A stretch of DNA of 64,000 bases, from NCBI RefSeq assembly GCF_905147045.1, contig NC_065895.1:5461001-5525000 (forward strand). The letters are read 5' to 3'. Of the stretch, positions 1 to 11,321 are shown piece after piece; position 1 is the stretch's first letter; every line of letters begins with the position of its first letter. The translations under genes and the position numbers were made by a program. The stretch comes from Nymphalis io (lineage: Eukaryota > Arthropoda > Insecta > Lepidoptera > Nymphalidae). Under the pieces are notes generated by a model, which saw only the letters and a list, made by a program, of their open reading frames with translations, did no database searches and was not told the DNA's origin.

Positions 1-53
1 AAGGACCTAAGTCATCACCACGCCATGAGATAGTTTACATGCAAATATATAAG

Positions 54-352
54 CTGAGATCGCCCAGTGGTAAAAACACGTGAATCTTAAACGATGATCG
101 TGGGTTCAAACCCGAGCAAGCACCACTAAATTTCATGTGCTTAATTTGTGATTATAATTCATCTCGTTCTTTACGGTGAAGGAAAACATCGTGAGGAAAC
201 CTGCATGTGTCTAATTTCACTGAAATTCCGCCACATGTGTATTCCACCAACCCGCACTGGAGCAGCGTGGTGGAATAAGCTCCAAACCTTCTCCTCAAAA
301 AAGGTAGAGGAGGCCTTTAGCCCAGCAGTGGGACATTCACAGGCTGTTATGG
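54..352 (+). repeat. tRNA-derived SINE, family A, near full length
   Basis: A Pol III type head is visible: a box-A-like stretch at the 'cccagtggtaa' start and a box B 'gggttcaaaccc' near 110-121. The body contains the landmarks 'aaacatcgtgaggaaacctgcatg' region, 'ggagcagcgtggtggaataagctcc' region and 'cccagcagtgggacattcacaggctgtta' region. The same landmarks recur in at least ten further copies in this window on both strands. The 108-codon reading frame across it is not a gene. Family assignment to lepidopteran SINEs is from recall of such sequences; the repetition is seen directly. Confidence 0.85.
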
Positions 353-1620
353 ATACATATTATAAAACAAAGCCTCTCCCGGGCCTGTCTGTTTGTTTGA
401 ACGCTATCGCGTTAACTCAAAAACTACCGACTTTCATACTGTTTCCACCAATGGACGTAGTAATTCATGAGTAAGGTTTAAGTGTATAATATATTAAGTT
501 TTTGTGAAAATTAACATACATGAAGATAAATGTTGAAGATGTCGGAAAAAATCATGCTGATCGGGAGCCTTACTGACTGTGTGCTGCGTAAATCATTTGA
601 TTATATGTATTAAGATATAAATGATTTATGTAGACCATTATTCTGCCCGTGCGAAGCTGGGGCGGTTAGTTAGTCTATACAATATATTTTTCACCACCAA
701 TTTTATAAATATTCTTAGTTCAAGCTGACTAAGACATATTACGGTTCTGTAAAATAAATAGATTCCAAATTCATATTAAGACTGAAATGTTCAGAAAAAT
801 CATTAAACTCAAACTTAGTATTATTCTTGTGGAATTTTAAATTCGCGAGTTTAAGAGAAACTTTTGAAATGCGGTTTCTTGATAATGATAGACTTTATTT
901 TTATAAATTCATTGATAACACGCATCATTTTTGGAACGCATTGCACGCTTTATAACTTATTAAAAATATTAAAGTTAGTATTCAGGATTTAAAAATTTTA
1001 TCGTTTATAATATATAAATATAGTTTTGCAATATATAAATATGTTGGTGACACTGATCGAGGTGAAGTCTGAATGAATTTCTCACCGGATCTTTCCGGTT
1101 GATACTTTACTCCACACCAGTGTTATCAGATTAAATATAGAGCCTATTTAATTACATCTTATTATTTGATTTTTAGCTTCAAGATATTGCTTATCACGAG
1201 CAAAGCTTATTTAGAATTTAATTTAAGTTTAAAATTAAAAGTTTTTAATTTAGCCTTTTAATGGATGTTATTATATTTTTTATTACAGTATTTTAGTAAA
1301 AAAATAATATTTTAATATGCTATACGGTACTATATAAAGTACTTAAAGTATAATTTTATCCGAACAATTTAAAATTTACTTTTTAAAACTCAAAGATAAA
1401 TCAAACTTTTTAGCAACAATGTAAGATGTTTTTTTATTATTCAAATTCGATGATAAGTTAGTTTTATTATTATTATATATATTTAGAAATAATATTATAC
1501 TTTTATGATGACAATATTATAACAAAGTAATTTTGTAATATATTTAAATTTCGAAATGAATATTTTTCATATACAATCAAGATTAAAAAATATTTTTTTT
1601 AATTATTCTATATTATAACC
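353..1620. other. AT-rich non-coding stretch
   Basis: No gene is supported. The only patch that stands out is about 1045-1135, less AT-rich, with a small perfect hairpin (ACCGGA, loop TCTT, TCCGGT) near 1083-1098. The rest is A/T runs without recognisable repeats. Confidence 0.5.
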
Positions 1621-1910
1621 GTAACAGCCTGTGAATGTCCCACTGCTGGGCTAAAGGCCTCCTCTCCTCTTTTTGAGAGAAGGTTTGGAGCTTATTCCAC
1701 CACGCTGCTCCAATGCGGGTTGGTAGAATTCACATGTGGCAGAACTTCAGTGAAATTAGACACATGCAGGTTTCCTCAAGATGTTTTCCTTCACCGTAAA
1801 GCACGAGATGAATTATAATCACAAATTAAGCACATGAAAATTCAGTGGTGCTTGCCCGGGTTTGAACCCACGATCATCGGTTAAGATTCACGCGTTCTTA
1901 CCACAGGGCC
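1621..1910 (-). repeat. tRNA-derived SINE, family A, near full length
   Basis: This is the reverse-complement counterpart of the copy at 54-352 and runs over the same length, from the 'acaggctgtta' 3' end (left) to the box B and 'ggccctgtgg' 5' end (right). The two copies form an inverted pair about 1.3 kb apart. Confidence 0.85.
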
Positions 1911-1940
1911 TAATATATTATAATATTCGTTTTATTAATA

Positions 1941-2050
1941 GACTGTGAATGTCTGCTGGAAAATTCCCTGCTGGAAAAAATAATTCTCTCGTCTTATGAT
2001 GAAGCCTTGGAGCTAAATCCACCCTGCTACTTCCGTTGCCGGATTCTTCA
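1941..2050 (-). repeat. SINE family A, decayed 3' fragment
   Basis: It matches the 3' half of family A loosely ('gactgtgaatgtc', 'ctgctgga', 'ttggagctaaatccaccctgct'). It is an older and shorter copy right beside the 1621-1910 copy. Confidence 0.5.
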
Positions 2051-2945
2051 CGATTGTTTTACTTATTTAATGTGTAATATATACTATTAAAAACTTTAAA
2101 ATAATGTATTTTTAATATTTTAACTTTTTATATTATCACATACAATTACGTACGAATCAATCTGTTTCAACGATTTGTAATAACAAGCTAAGATCAAGTA
2201 TAATTCATAAAAATACGCTAGAATTAGTTCTACAGAAAACGGTAGAAACGGTAAAGCAAACTTTAGTAGGTATCTTTTTAAAAAAAAATCTTATACTCAC
2301 GTAAAATGGTGACAATTAGTATTTTATAATACGTTAGTATGTATAAAGTATTCAAAGGAAAAATGAAGTAGAAGTAATAATAATAATGGTATTGAACAAT
2401 TATATTGTACGCTAAACATTTAGTTCATAAAGTTAGTAATATCTCAAGTCACAAATAAACTTTATGTGTTTAATAAGATACCAACTACTTGACAGTTAAC
2501 TTCGTCCTGTAACGTAGAGGTGAATAACGTGCAGAATTATGACACTAATTGCTACGAGCGTCTGCTGCGACTACGACGTAGACATCCGTAGAGGGCACTG
2601 GACTTTGTACATATTATTTTCAATAATATACAATGCATCTCAAAATTTTGAATAAAATATATAGTTTCATCTAAAGCTATTCATAAAATTTCTCTTATAA
2701 TAAATATAACCGGCGACCTTGACGTTGTTTCAAATTCGCTTGACCTAATGTGAACCCCTTTTAGTAAACACAAGCAAAAAAACTACACGATAAAATCTTG
2801 ATCATGCTTTCTTATAAAGTGTTTACTACATGCTACGTCTTGATATCCTGTGCGCTACTTTCAAGGTCCCGCAGTGGCCTTCAATTATTTCATAACTTGT
2901 AATTATTTACTTAGGCCTTAGTTAGAAAAATAAAAAATATCTTAC
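2051..2945 (-). other. Probable first intron of the left-edge gene
   Basis: If the donor at 2945-2941 is used, this stretch is intronic and the intron runs on past position 1, so it is at least 2.9 kb and includes the SINEs to its left. I found no convincing acceptor plus open phase-0 exon here. A GC-richer patch at 2505-2610 has short open frames but they end quickly and do not fit the exon phase. Confidence 0.4.
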
Positions 2946-3225
2946 CGTGATGACAGCCACCAGATATATAGAATTCAGCATGCAAAGCACAAATTCACTT
3001 GACACAACAATCTCTTTTATTTCTCATTCACGCGCGTCGCATATTTTAGAGCTTTGAATTAATATTATAAATCATAATAAGTTTTACTCAATGATAGTTT
3101 TTGCAGATATGCGACGTATGTTATTTTTTTCTCGTAACGTTTTGTGAAATATTGAGGTTGTGTTCGGCGGCAGCTGTCACGGGTGCGTGGGCTCGCGCGA
3201 CGCGGTCCGAGTAGCGAGGGTGACT
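2946..3225 (-). CDS. 5' exon of a secreted-protein gene (partial, runs off left edge)
   Basis: On the minus strand an ATG at 2981-2979 opens twelve codons, MLNSIYLVAVIT, and is followed at once by the strong donor GTAAG (2945-2941). An in-frame TGA lies upstream of the ATG, so this is the first possible start. The twelve residues look like the beginning of a signal peptide. An intron inside the signal-peptide coding part is common in insect cuticular and other secreted proteins (family knowledge). The exon is phase 0 (36 coding nt) with a 5' leader of about 244 nt if transcription starts at 3225. The rest of the protein is not in the window, so its function cannot be named. A chance ATG beside a chance donor remains possible, but the promoter elements at the right distance argue against it. 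Confidence 0.5.
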
Positions 3226-3254
3226 GAGGCGGCGCGCGCCGGGCGGTCGATATA
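3223..3254 (-). promoter_or_regulatory. Core promoter: TATA at -29 and TCAGT initiator
   Basis: On the minus strand TATATCGA begins at 3254 and the arthropod-type initiator TCAGT has its A at 3225, 29 bases downstream, the canonical spacing. The surroundings (about 3160-3265) are strikingly GC- and CpG-rich in an AT-rich background. Two overlapping 65-70 codon minus-strand frames here are by-products of that composition. The promoter points at the signal-peptide exon 2946-2981. Confidence 0.5.
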
Positions 3255-3319
3255 CGCGGCAGAAGCAGAATAAACACGCCGTACTAGGATAGGAGTACCC
3301 CAATGTTGCCAGCCTCACG

Positions 3320-5055
3320 GCACTCCCGGTATTACTATTTCCGAAAACAAGGCTTCCTACGATGTCATTCGAAGGAATTTATACATCGTATAAGTTGTAT
3401 AAGGAAATTACATGTTACTCATTGTTTAATCGCTACTGATACTCATGGTATTTAATTCATTTTTAGATACATTATTAAATTAAAATTCATTGAACTATAA
3501 TATTAAAAATATTGTCGAATAAATGAACTTGCATAAGTTTTATATTTTATCAAAATTATTATTACTTTTTCATATATATTTGAGTATATAATACATAAAA
3601 AGATGAACACCAAATAAAATAATAGTATAGTGATGCTTTTGTGAGAATTCTTTTCGTATTCCACTCAAACATATTAAAAACCAACTTATAGTGATATGTT
3701 ATTTTCATTTGTTTAAATGACATAATTATTACAGTTAATCTCGCTTGTCAATTTTAAACATTATGTATGTACCCTTTAAATGTTATAATTTTATAATAAT
3801 AAATATCACTAATATTTCATGACCGTTTGCGGCGAGATTTGAGTTTGTTCTTACTAAATACCTCTATAGATATATATAACGTACCGAAGCTTTTATGTGG
3901 TTTGGGGACGTGTACGTATAATTCACATGTAACCGTCAGTTATCTTTGCGTTTGATACGCTCGATTTCCATAATAAGACCATCTGTAGTCGGATGGGATT
4001 GCTTGCAGTTTTGTCTTTAAATTATAATAAAATATCATCATACTATACGTCATAATAACACCCAATGAACATATTTATCGATATCAAACTATGTTAATAT
4101 TACACATATATCAATTTCATACTTATTTCATACTTTTCATTTTCTTAATTATAATACTCGAACCAAAGTTAACTCACAACTTCAATATCCGAGTGCGATA
4201 TTGAACTCTCGGGTTTTTGAAAAAAAATAATATAAAAGAGCATAATTAAATGTTCTCGAGAGACGGTACGAAGAAAAGTTTTCTCATTAGCTCGAATAAT
4301 CGAAATTATTCTGGATAAAGTTTTGACTGTTATCTAAAGTGCTCCCGGGACAACATGACAACATGCAGTGCTCTCGAATAAGACACTAAAATGGCCTTGA
4401 TTACGACTTTTCTGTATGATTCTTAATAAATTTAAGCATGTTTAGGAGTACACTAGTAGTCCTAAATGAATTTGGGCTATATTGGACAATCTCTAACCCT
4501 TGTTACTCACAAGCTACGTGGTAGATACTACAGTGCACATGTGTGTGTAAATATCATGAGAGAGTATAAGTACAGTTTTATACGATTTGCAAGACAGGTA
4601 TATCAGCGCTAGCTTCCTACCTCTCAAGTTCTTCCTATGAATTTTGAGCCCGACTCGACGATTCCAACCATTGATCAATACTCGTATTAGCTAACGAATA
4701 CGAATTAGTTGTTTTTTATTAATAATTTTAGTTCTAATAAAAGTCTAATAATTCCATCATTTCAGACGATTCGATGAATATAACTATAATTTCACGGAAG
4801 AGGTATCGTTACCGTCCTGCCGCAATATATCTCAAATTATTTCTTATCGTCTATAATATCGTCTGAGATATCGTTGGTATCTCTTAAACCAGTAATCGTA
4901 TTAATTAAAGGACATTATATATAACGACTAAAATTACTTAGTCGTTGTCTCCATCATTTATACGTTAAATTAAACTGAATATTTAATAGAAGACTAAAAT
5001 TTCATGTTTAAAATGGTGATTGTCTAAGTATGTATAATTACAAGAAAAAAAATAT
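3320..5055. other. Non-coding, no recognised element
   Basis: The stretch is AT-rich with short moderately GC patches (about 3825-4010, 4255-4400, 4490-4660). No open frame, RNA gene or known repeat is recognisable. By position it would be upstream regulatory DNA of the minus-strand gene starting at 3225, which is inference only. Confidence 0.4.
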
Positions 5056-5175
5056 AGAATATGAAGGCGGACGAGCATATGGGCCACCTGATGGTAAGTG
5101 GTCATGAACGCCCATAGACATTGGCATTGCAAGAAATGTTAACTAACGCTTACATCACCAATGTAAGAGATGCAT
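5056..5175 (-). repeat. Repeat family B, 3' end fragment
   Basis: It contains the reverse complement of the family-B 3' end (ggacgagcatatgggccacc followed by tgatggtaagtggt), then the 'gcccatagacattggcattg' body part. It matches the full copy at 8205-8507. Confidence 0.75.
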
Positions 5176-5367
5176 AATATTTCTTACAATATCAATGGTT
5201 ATAGGCTGAGAACTTCTTACTATCAGCAAGTCAGTGAAACATTCTTTTTTTTAATTAAAATTATTTTACTTCCGATAATATAACATGTCACAAGCTTTTT
5301 TATAACTACTACTGCCCATTCGACTTATCGAAATAAAATTTATTTTTTGCACGTTTGTTACCATTAC

Positions 5368-5420
5368 CGGCGGCGGCGGCGAAGCCGGGCGGGTGCGGCG
5401 GGGCGGGCGCCCCGCCGGCC
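5368..5420 (-). other. GC-extreme 53-nt island, candidate microexon
   Basis: About 94% of 53 bases are G or C inside DNA that is mostly A and T. On the minus strand it is preceded by AG (after cgaa) and followed by GTAATG, so it could be an exon of 53 nt: one base to finish a codon, 17 codons AGGAPAPPHPPGFAAAA, and one base over. Pro/Ala-rich segments of this kind are common in transcription factors, but I cannot name a gene. The polypyrimidine tract is weak. It could instead be a CpG-rich regulatory patch. Confidence 0.25.
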
Positions 5421-5824
5421 CTTTCGAAAAATATGAGTTTAATTTTAAATCTCTTTTTAAAATATACGATATTTATGAACTCATAAAAAATTAAGTACAT
5501 CAATAAAACATATATACAGCTACTATTGCATAGCTTCGTTTAAGAATAAATGTACTTCACATTGCGATACGGGGGAGATGTAAAGCTTGGAATACCGTTA
5601 CTTTTTAGCGTCCCTAACTGAAAGGCTATTATGTCGTGGGAAAGGGGCGATCATGGGTCCTTAAAAAATTATTATATTTTTTATAAACTAATTACTCAAT
5701 TCATCTGTAACATTTAGGATGTCTTTATTTCGTAACATACAGTTCTAAAACAATTTCAATTCTTAAAAATAAGACTAACAAAATTTCTTTTTTTTTTTTT
5801 GGTGACAAGTTGGTGGATTTCTAT

Positions 5825-6104
5825 CGACGAGCCGGTTGACATGGTTGGTGGATGCTTGCCTTTCACGCCGAAGGTTGTGGGTTCGATTCCCACCCAGGAC
5901 AGATATTTGTGTGCATGAACATGTGTGTTTGTCCTGAGTCTGGGTGTAATTATCTATATAAGTATGTATTTACAAAAGAAAAATAGTATATGTAATATAT
6001 CAGCTGTCTGGTTTCCATAGTACAAGCTCTGTACAAGCTTAATGTGGGATCAGATGGCCGTGTGTGAAAAATGTCCCGGGATATTATTATTATTATTATT
6101 ATTT
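5825..6104 (+). repeat. tRNA-derived SINE, family C, with (ATT)n tail
   Basis: The head is tRNA-like: box A around 'tggttggtggatg', anticodon-loop-like CTTTCAC, and box B GGTTCGATTCC near 5881-5891. The CTTTCAC loop resembles tRNA-Glu, so a tRNA-Glu origin is likely (inference). The body continues through 'tacaagcttaatgtgggatcagatgg' region and ends in an ATT microsatellite at 6082-6104. A second copy lies at 18768-19042 in the opposite direction. Confidence 0.85.
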
Positions 6105-7804
6105 TATTCACTCATTGGCTCTGTAGAAATAGAAACTATTTCTTTATTGGTAATGCACCGCCAACTATATACCAACTACTAAACCCTTTTTGTAATATTA
6201 ATACAATAAATGATACGTATGGATTTTGTGCCTCTAAAAGTATTGGCTTTCCAATTCAGAATATTGGACATAAAATTCTGACACAAATGGACATAATTTA
6301 AATAAGCTTTGTCTATTGAACACCTCGACCGTACAGTTAACCACAATGCGGTATTACATTAAAGGTTAGGTGTCAATTTCATTTAAAGGCCAGTTGGTAA
6401 GTGCGGGTTTTACAGGCGTTTCGCCATCTGGCAGTGGACTAACATTGGTGGCTAATGTACTCTCGTAATATGTACGTTTATTACGTGTAAGGGCTGTAAA
6501 TGACTCGAAATATTATCTCACTTGAGGTGAAAGCCAATTTGTCTCAATTATATAGTGCGGACTTTAATATATAACAATGAATATTATATATTTATAATAC
6601 GTTATCACGTATTCTCAAATTTATAATGTAATTGTTCAGACTAATAAAATAAATTAAAACATCTATATGTTTTTTATATCTTTCATGTATTTATGTTTTA
6701 TTAGTTTTCATTTGTGGTACAGCCTTGTGCAAGCATAATCGATATAAATGACATCTGTTTACAATGTAAATGTAAATTACAGGGATTAGGAATCCTCAAT
6801 CATCCTATTTCTATTTTACATAATATAAATGTAAATTACAATCGTGTTTCAATATCTTTATTATTTGCTACTTTACACAAAGAAAGTATTCAATATATTC
6901 TCACTCAATAGAAAACCTATATTCCGCCCAAATCGTGAGACCGTGGCTAAATTACTGCCGTGCACATAGATTGTAATTTGAGGAGAATTTCGTGCTCATA
7001 ATTAGTTGGCAATTTATGGTTTGTTGGACATTTAATGCGATCATAATAAACGCGGCCAAATAACTACGTTACGGTTGTAGCATTTTCGGTAAGTTACTTT
7101 ATGAACGTTGATTTAAATATTTTAAAAAAATGTTAAAATTAGATTTTAGGGCCCTAATAAGTTAATTAAATAACATATTTTAAATATAAGCCAAAAATGA
7201 AAACAAAGATACAGATTAAGAACGAAAAAAAGTCCGCATTCAGACAAAGCCACACAAAGACTCATTGTCTTATTAGTGTATCGAAAATCTAGTCCTCACT
7301 TACAGGCTAGTGTTTAAATTTATGTTCAATTCAGTGTATTGAATATAAACAACTTTAATATTTTTGCATGTTTATATTCGCATTAAGTCAAAAACTTAAA
7401 TACAAACACAGAAGAAAAAAAAAATATTAAAAGTAATCATATAACAAAAAAAAATCTAAGTTTTAATTAAAAGATACATAAAGATTTAATCGCATAACAC
7501 GTCTGTTTACAATACCGGTCCGGCTTTTAACAAAGCAAACAAAGCGATTTAGCGACAAACATGCAAACGCAATATCATCCACAATGGATCATGATATTAT
7601 CCGAAATTGATATCAGACATTACAAACAATATTAATTATATAATTACAAACAGTCGCTGCTTTAAACGCAAACTAATTCCAATTAAATAGAATTGGTATT
7701 ATATACATAGTGCTCGAATGTAAACAGCGAATAACTAATTTAAAAAAAAAACTTGATTTCCTTATAAAATGTCTAAGATTTTAATTAATTAATATGCTTT
7801 TTTT
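6105..7804. other. AT-rich non-coding DNA
   Basis: No gene is supported; frames of 65-76 codons near 6071-6301 and 6714-6911 look random. A patch at about 6920-7080 has several homeodomain-like TAAT cores and one at 7500-7570 has fork-head-like TGTTTAC and CAAACA words. They could be regulatory, but nothing here decides it. Confidence 0.4.
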
Positions 7805-7818
7805 CTGCTTTTTAACAG

Positions 7819-7887
7819 ATTAAGGTTGTGAACCCAACAGACTTGAGACCTGGAGAAAGAAATGGGAAAATATATTATGGGACATGA
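7819..7887 (+). other. Candidate terminal exon after a strong acceptor
   Basis: A pyrimidine-rich tract ending in TTTTTAACAG (AG at 7817-7818) precedes 22 open codons starting IKVVNPTDLRPGERNG and ending in TGA at 7885-7887. A second frame in the same DNA is open from 7824 to 7922 (contains LETWRKKWENILWDM). Two open frames in a purine-rich stretch weaken the case. No partner exon is identified. Confidence 0.2.
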
Positions 7888-7974
7888 GAAAAAAAGAAAC
7901 GGGTGCTATGGAGAGTCACTGAAAATAGTTATTAAGTCATTATTTATTTAATTTTCTATCTTTGTGATGTCTGA

Positions 7975-8058
7975 AAAATATCCTCAAAAAGGTTTAATTG
8001 CTTGAGATTGAGAGACGAACTTTCTTCCAGCAGTAGCACATTTACAGACTGTTACTTA
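7975..8058 (+). repeat. SINE family A, very decayed 3' fragment
   Basis: It ends in 'ttccagcagtagcacatttacagactgtta', a diverged form of the family-A 3' end. Little else is alignable by eye. Confidence 0.4.
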
Positions 8059-8204
8059 ATTATTCTTCAAATAAACTGTTTTTAGTACAAGCCTAGTAGA
8101 ATAAAACAAATAATTTTAGTACAAATTTTCGATTAAAAATTAATATGAAATCGATTGATGTTTATCGAACAAAAGGAATCCATTCTTATATAATTGTCAA
8201 GCGT

Positions 8205-8507
8205 TTACTGGTGGTAGGGCTTTGTGCAAGCTCGTCTGGGTAGGTACCACCCACTCATCAGATATTCTACCGCAAAACAGCAATACTTGATATTGTTGTG
8301 TTCCGGTTTGAAGGGTGAGTGAGCCAGTGTAATTACAGGCACAAGGGACATAAAATCTTAGTTCCCAAGGTTGGTGGCGCATTCGCTATAAGCGATGGTT
8401 GACATTTCTTACAATGCCAATGTCTAAGGGCGTTTGGTGACCACTTACCATCAGGTGGCCCATATGCTCGTCCTCCTTCCTATTCTATAAAAAAAAAAAA
8501 AAAAAGT
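8205..8507 (+). repeat. Repeat family B, fullest copy, with poly(A)
   Basis: It starts at 'ggtggtagggctttgtgcaag', continues through 'tctgggtaggtaccacccac', 'gtgagtgagccagtgtaatt' and 'ccaaggttggtggc', and ends 'ccacttaccatcaggtgg' (8441-8458), 'cccatatgctcgtcc' and an A-run (8490-8505). It is used here as the reference for family B. The oriented A-tail makes it a retroposed element. No clear tRNA head is seen, so it may be a non-tRNA SINE or a LINE tail. Confidence 0.85.
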
Positions 8508-9342
8508 CGTGACAACCGAGTAATTAATAGTAGAAGAAAGGTTTGTATATAATTTGTACTTATGACATTTTGTATTATTAATACGCAAATTTCTCCCCAT
8601 TTGATACGAAGCGTGATTTAAATTTACCGAAAAGTCAGAGAACGTATCACATTATTATGATAAGCGTGTGTGCCGAGTTTATGTCGGATTATTTTTTACC
8701 TTATCAACGCGTTTCATACAAATCACTCCATATCTATCCCATTTATCTACAACATAAATATACCACACTTAAGATAAAATCTCTTCCTCCTCCCTGACAA
8801 ATACTTGTTACAGTTACTTACAAAAATATAATCTCGTACAAAAATCACGCATTACAAAACAAACATATAGCACAGTGATATTAACCGAATCGAATACATC
8901 GCATGATCATATCCGAACACCACTAAATCTACAGACATTTGAATGCTTATCAATTATCTTATTCATGCCAATGAAGGAAAATATCTTACTTATACAATTG
9001 CCTAGACCAAACAGCAATAAATCCATGGGACAATTACGGGCTGTACTAATACTGTGATATAATATAACTTATATTTAAGCATAACTATAACTAAAATCTG
9101 CATTAAAGCTTAGTACGTTTAAAAATAATGTTGTGTTCCTATTGATTGCGAGTAGCCAGTAAGTCCGAATAAACCTTTTTTTTTATAAAATATATTATAA
9201 ATTTTTTCAATGATAAACGGAGATGTCGTTTTTATAATTTATAAATATATATTTTAAAACTATTTTGGTCTTCAACGAAAAACATTGTAGTATAAATTAT
9301 ATGAGATTTGAGGCAAATTTAGTGCCTAATATAGATATTCAC
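8508..9342. other. AT-rich non-coding DNA
   Basis: No gene, RNA or recognisable repeat is seen. A 60-codon frame at 8875-9057 has no coding character. Confidence 0.4.
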
Positions 9343-9427
9343 CGTGCGTGCCATCGCGACATCTTCGAGCGTAGATATCATGAAACCCGCCATGCCAAAG
9401 TACAAGGCCGACTGAACCGCCCCAGCG
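9343..9427 (-). other. Candidate internal exon, 28 codons
   Basis: On the minus strand a patch of about 50% GC is bounded by TTGTAATAG on the acceptor side and by GTGAAT on the donor side. The 85 nt give one base plus 28 open codons, including GAVQSALYFGMAGFMISTLED. Composition and splice-site-like borders suggest a real exon of a minus-strand gene with long introns. No neighbouring exon or family is recognised. The plus-strand 60-codon frame across it is likely its shadow. Confidence 0.3.
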
Positions 9428-9825
9428 CTATTACAATCGATTTATAAGACGAGCGTCTAATTAGACGACATTTATAATTGAGATTTATTTACTATTTATG
9501 TTATATTATACGCGACTGTGTTCGGATTTTTGTGCTATTCAATCGGGGAAGCTCTCTCTGTCTATATATAAACACTATTTGCGAAATAGTTTGATAACTA
9601 GAGACGGACAAACAAACAAAATTCTCATTTATACTTATATTAATTAATTTAATTATGAAAATAAAATGTTTCACAAAATATTATCAAAAACCGAAGTTAT
9701 AATTTCAAATACGCGCAACCGAATGAATGAATGATATAACACATAGAAGCTTATTTATTGTTTATATAAACATTGTAATACAAAATACTTTTTTAAACAA
9801 AATTTTTATTCAATAACTAGACTAA

Positions 9826-10000
9826 CGACCACCAACCTTGGGAACTAAGATGTCATGTCCCTTGTGCCTGTAGTGCCTCGCTTACCCTTCAAACTGGAAC
9901 GCAACAATACTAAGTATTGCTGCTTAGCGACAGAATATCTGATGAGTGGGTGGTACCCATCCAAACGGGCCTGCACAAAGCCCTACCACCAGGTAAATGA
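9826..10000 (-). repeat. Repeat family B, 5' two thirds
   Basis: It reads as the reverse complement of 8205-8380, from 'accaaccttgggaactaaga' to 'caaagccctaccacca'. The 3' tail is missing, so the copy is truncated or was cut by later change. Confidence 0.8.
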
Positions 10001-10710
10001 TATAAGGGATATCCCTTGCTTCCTCAATAAAAGAACTGTATTGCGTTTTTTTTTTAAATTAAACTAGTAGTTCCTGATATTCGTACGATAAACTATTCAT
10101 ACTTTCCAGCATTTTATACACACAATATATTGATTGCTTGTTCCACTGCAACTGCCAAGGCAGCGCTGATTTTATGAATAAATAATTTCAAACGTCATAA
10201 AGTTTATTGAGGAATCAAAAATTGTTATTAATTAAATACAAATTTATTTGAAAACTCTCCTATGGTACAAAAATATGTCCTGTTAAATTCAAAAGTTAAA
10301 TAAGTTAAATACTACAAGTACCGCGTTTCATAATCTAATAGATTATAAAATATCTCCAACGTATGGCGAGTATAAGCTACGCAGGTATTTTAATGTACTT
10401 AATTACAAAAATAACAAGTTTTACGGAAAATAGAAAATAAAATTGCATGCAAAGGTAGCTTTATCACTAATAACGGCAACCGCGGGTGCCGTGAGATTAG
10501 ACTTACAGGGAACGGTAATGCTGTCTAGTGAGTTACTAATATACAAAAGATTGGAGTTCAGATGTTTTAAACGAACTAATAAATATAAGGATTCTATTTA
10601 AATTTCATTAATATATATAAATCGATGAAATTATATATAAATGTTTAAATTATAGAAGACATTTCTTGGCAATTTTTATTGAAAAAAGTACATGACTCAT
10701 TTTATTTGAT
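10001..10710. other. AT-rich non-coding DNA
   Basis: No gene or repeat is seen apart from the 20-bp near-palindrome listed separately at 10473-10492. Confidence 0.4.
10473..10492. promoter_or_regulatory. 20-bp GC-rich near-perfect palindrome
   Basis: ACGGCAACCGCGGGTGCCGT equals its own reverse complement except for one symmetric pair. It stands in AT-rich DNA. Such a site could bind a dimeric factor or form a short stem; function is unknown. Confidence 0.3.
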
Positions 10711-10882
10711 TGTGAATATGTGAACTGCTGGGCTAAGGCCTCCTCTCTCTTTGAGGAGAAATGCTTTTTAGATAGTACACATGGGACAGATTTACAGTTT
10801 TCCTCGCGTTGTTTTCCAGACGCTTAGCACGAGATTAATTATAAACACAAATTAAGCACATGAAAATATATTGATGCTTGCC
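10711..10882 (-). repeat. SINE family A, internally shortened
   Basis: It has the 3' end ('gaactgctgggctaaggcctcctctc'), then jumps to the middle ('agcacgagattaattataaacacaaattaagcacatgaaa'). The 'ccaccacgctgctcc' portion is missing, so an internal deletion occurred. Confidence 0.7.
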
Positions 10883-11321
10883 TCTATTCTAAGAACAGAA
10901 ATTATAAATAAAATAGTGCTTATTTTCAGGGCTTTAATGTTTCCCGTGAAATATTCAAAAATTTTTTTGAATATAGTACAAAAAAACCCAATGGCAAAGC
11001 TCCGTAAGAGTTTGTCAATTTATAATTCTGATTTTATTATACAAAACTCACAGTTTTCTAAGCCTTTTGTATTTATTATTCATTAGATATTTCATACAAT
11101 TACTCTGCACTTATAAAAGCAATCGATAAAAGTTCAAGGTAAGTAAATAATAAATAATAATGGGACAGATAGTATCGTACATACAATGTAATAATCTATT
11201 ATATTGATGTGTGTTTTCTTTATGCATACAAAATAAATCGTAATTTAAAAATTAATATAAAAGTAATAAAGGAGAAAACTCACTGATGGGTAAAAAATAA
11301 CTCAAAGGTAAAAGAAATAAT

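Noticed and set aside
148..474. 108-codon plus-strand frame
   Set aside because: It lies largely inside a family-A SINE that recurs many times with broken frames.
3065..3318. Two overlapping 65-70 codon minus-strand frames
   Set aside because: They reflect the CpG-rich promoter and leader; the signal-peptide exon uses a different start downstream.
9265..9447. 60-codon plus-strand frame
   Set aside because: It is better explained as the opposite strand of the exon-like island 9343-9427.
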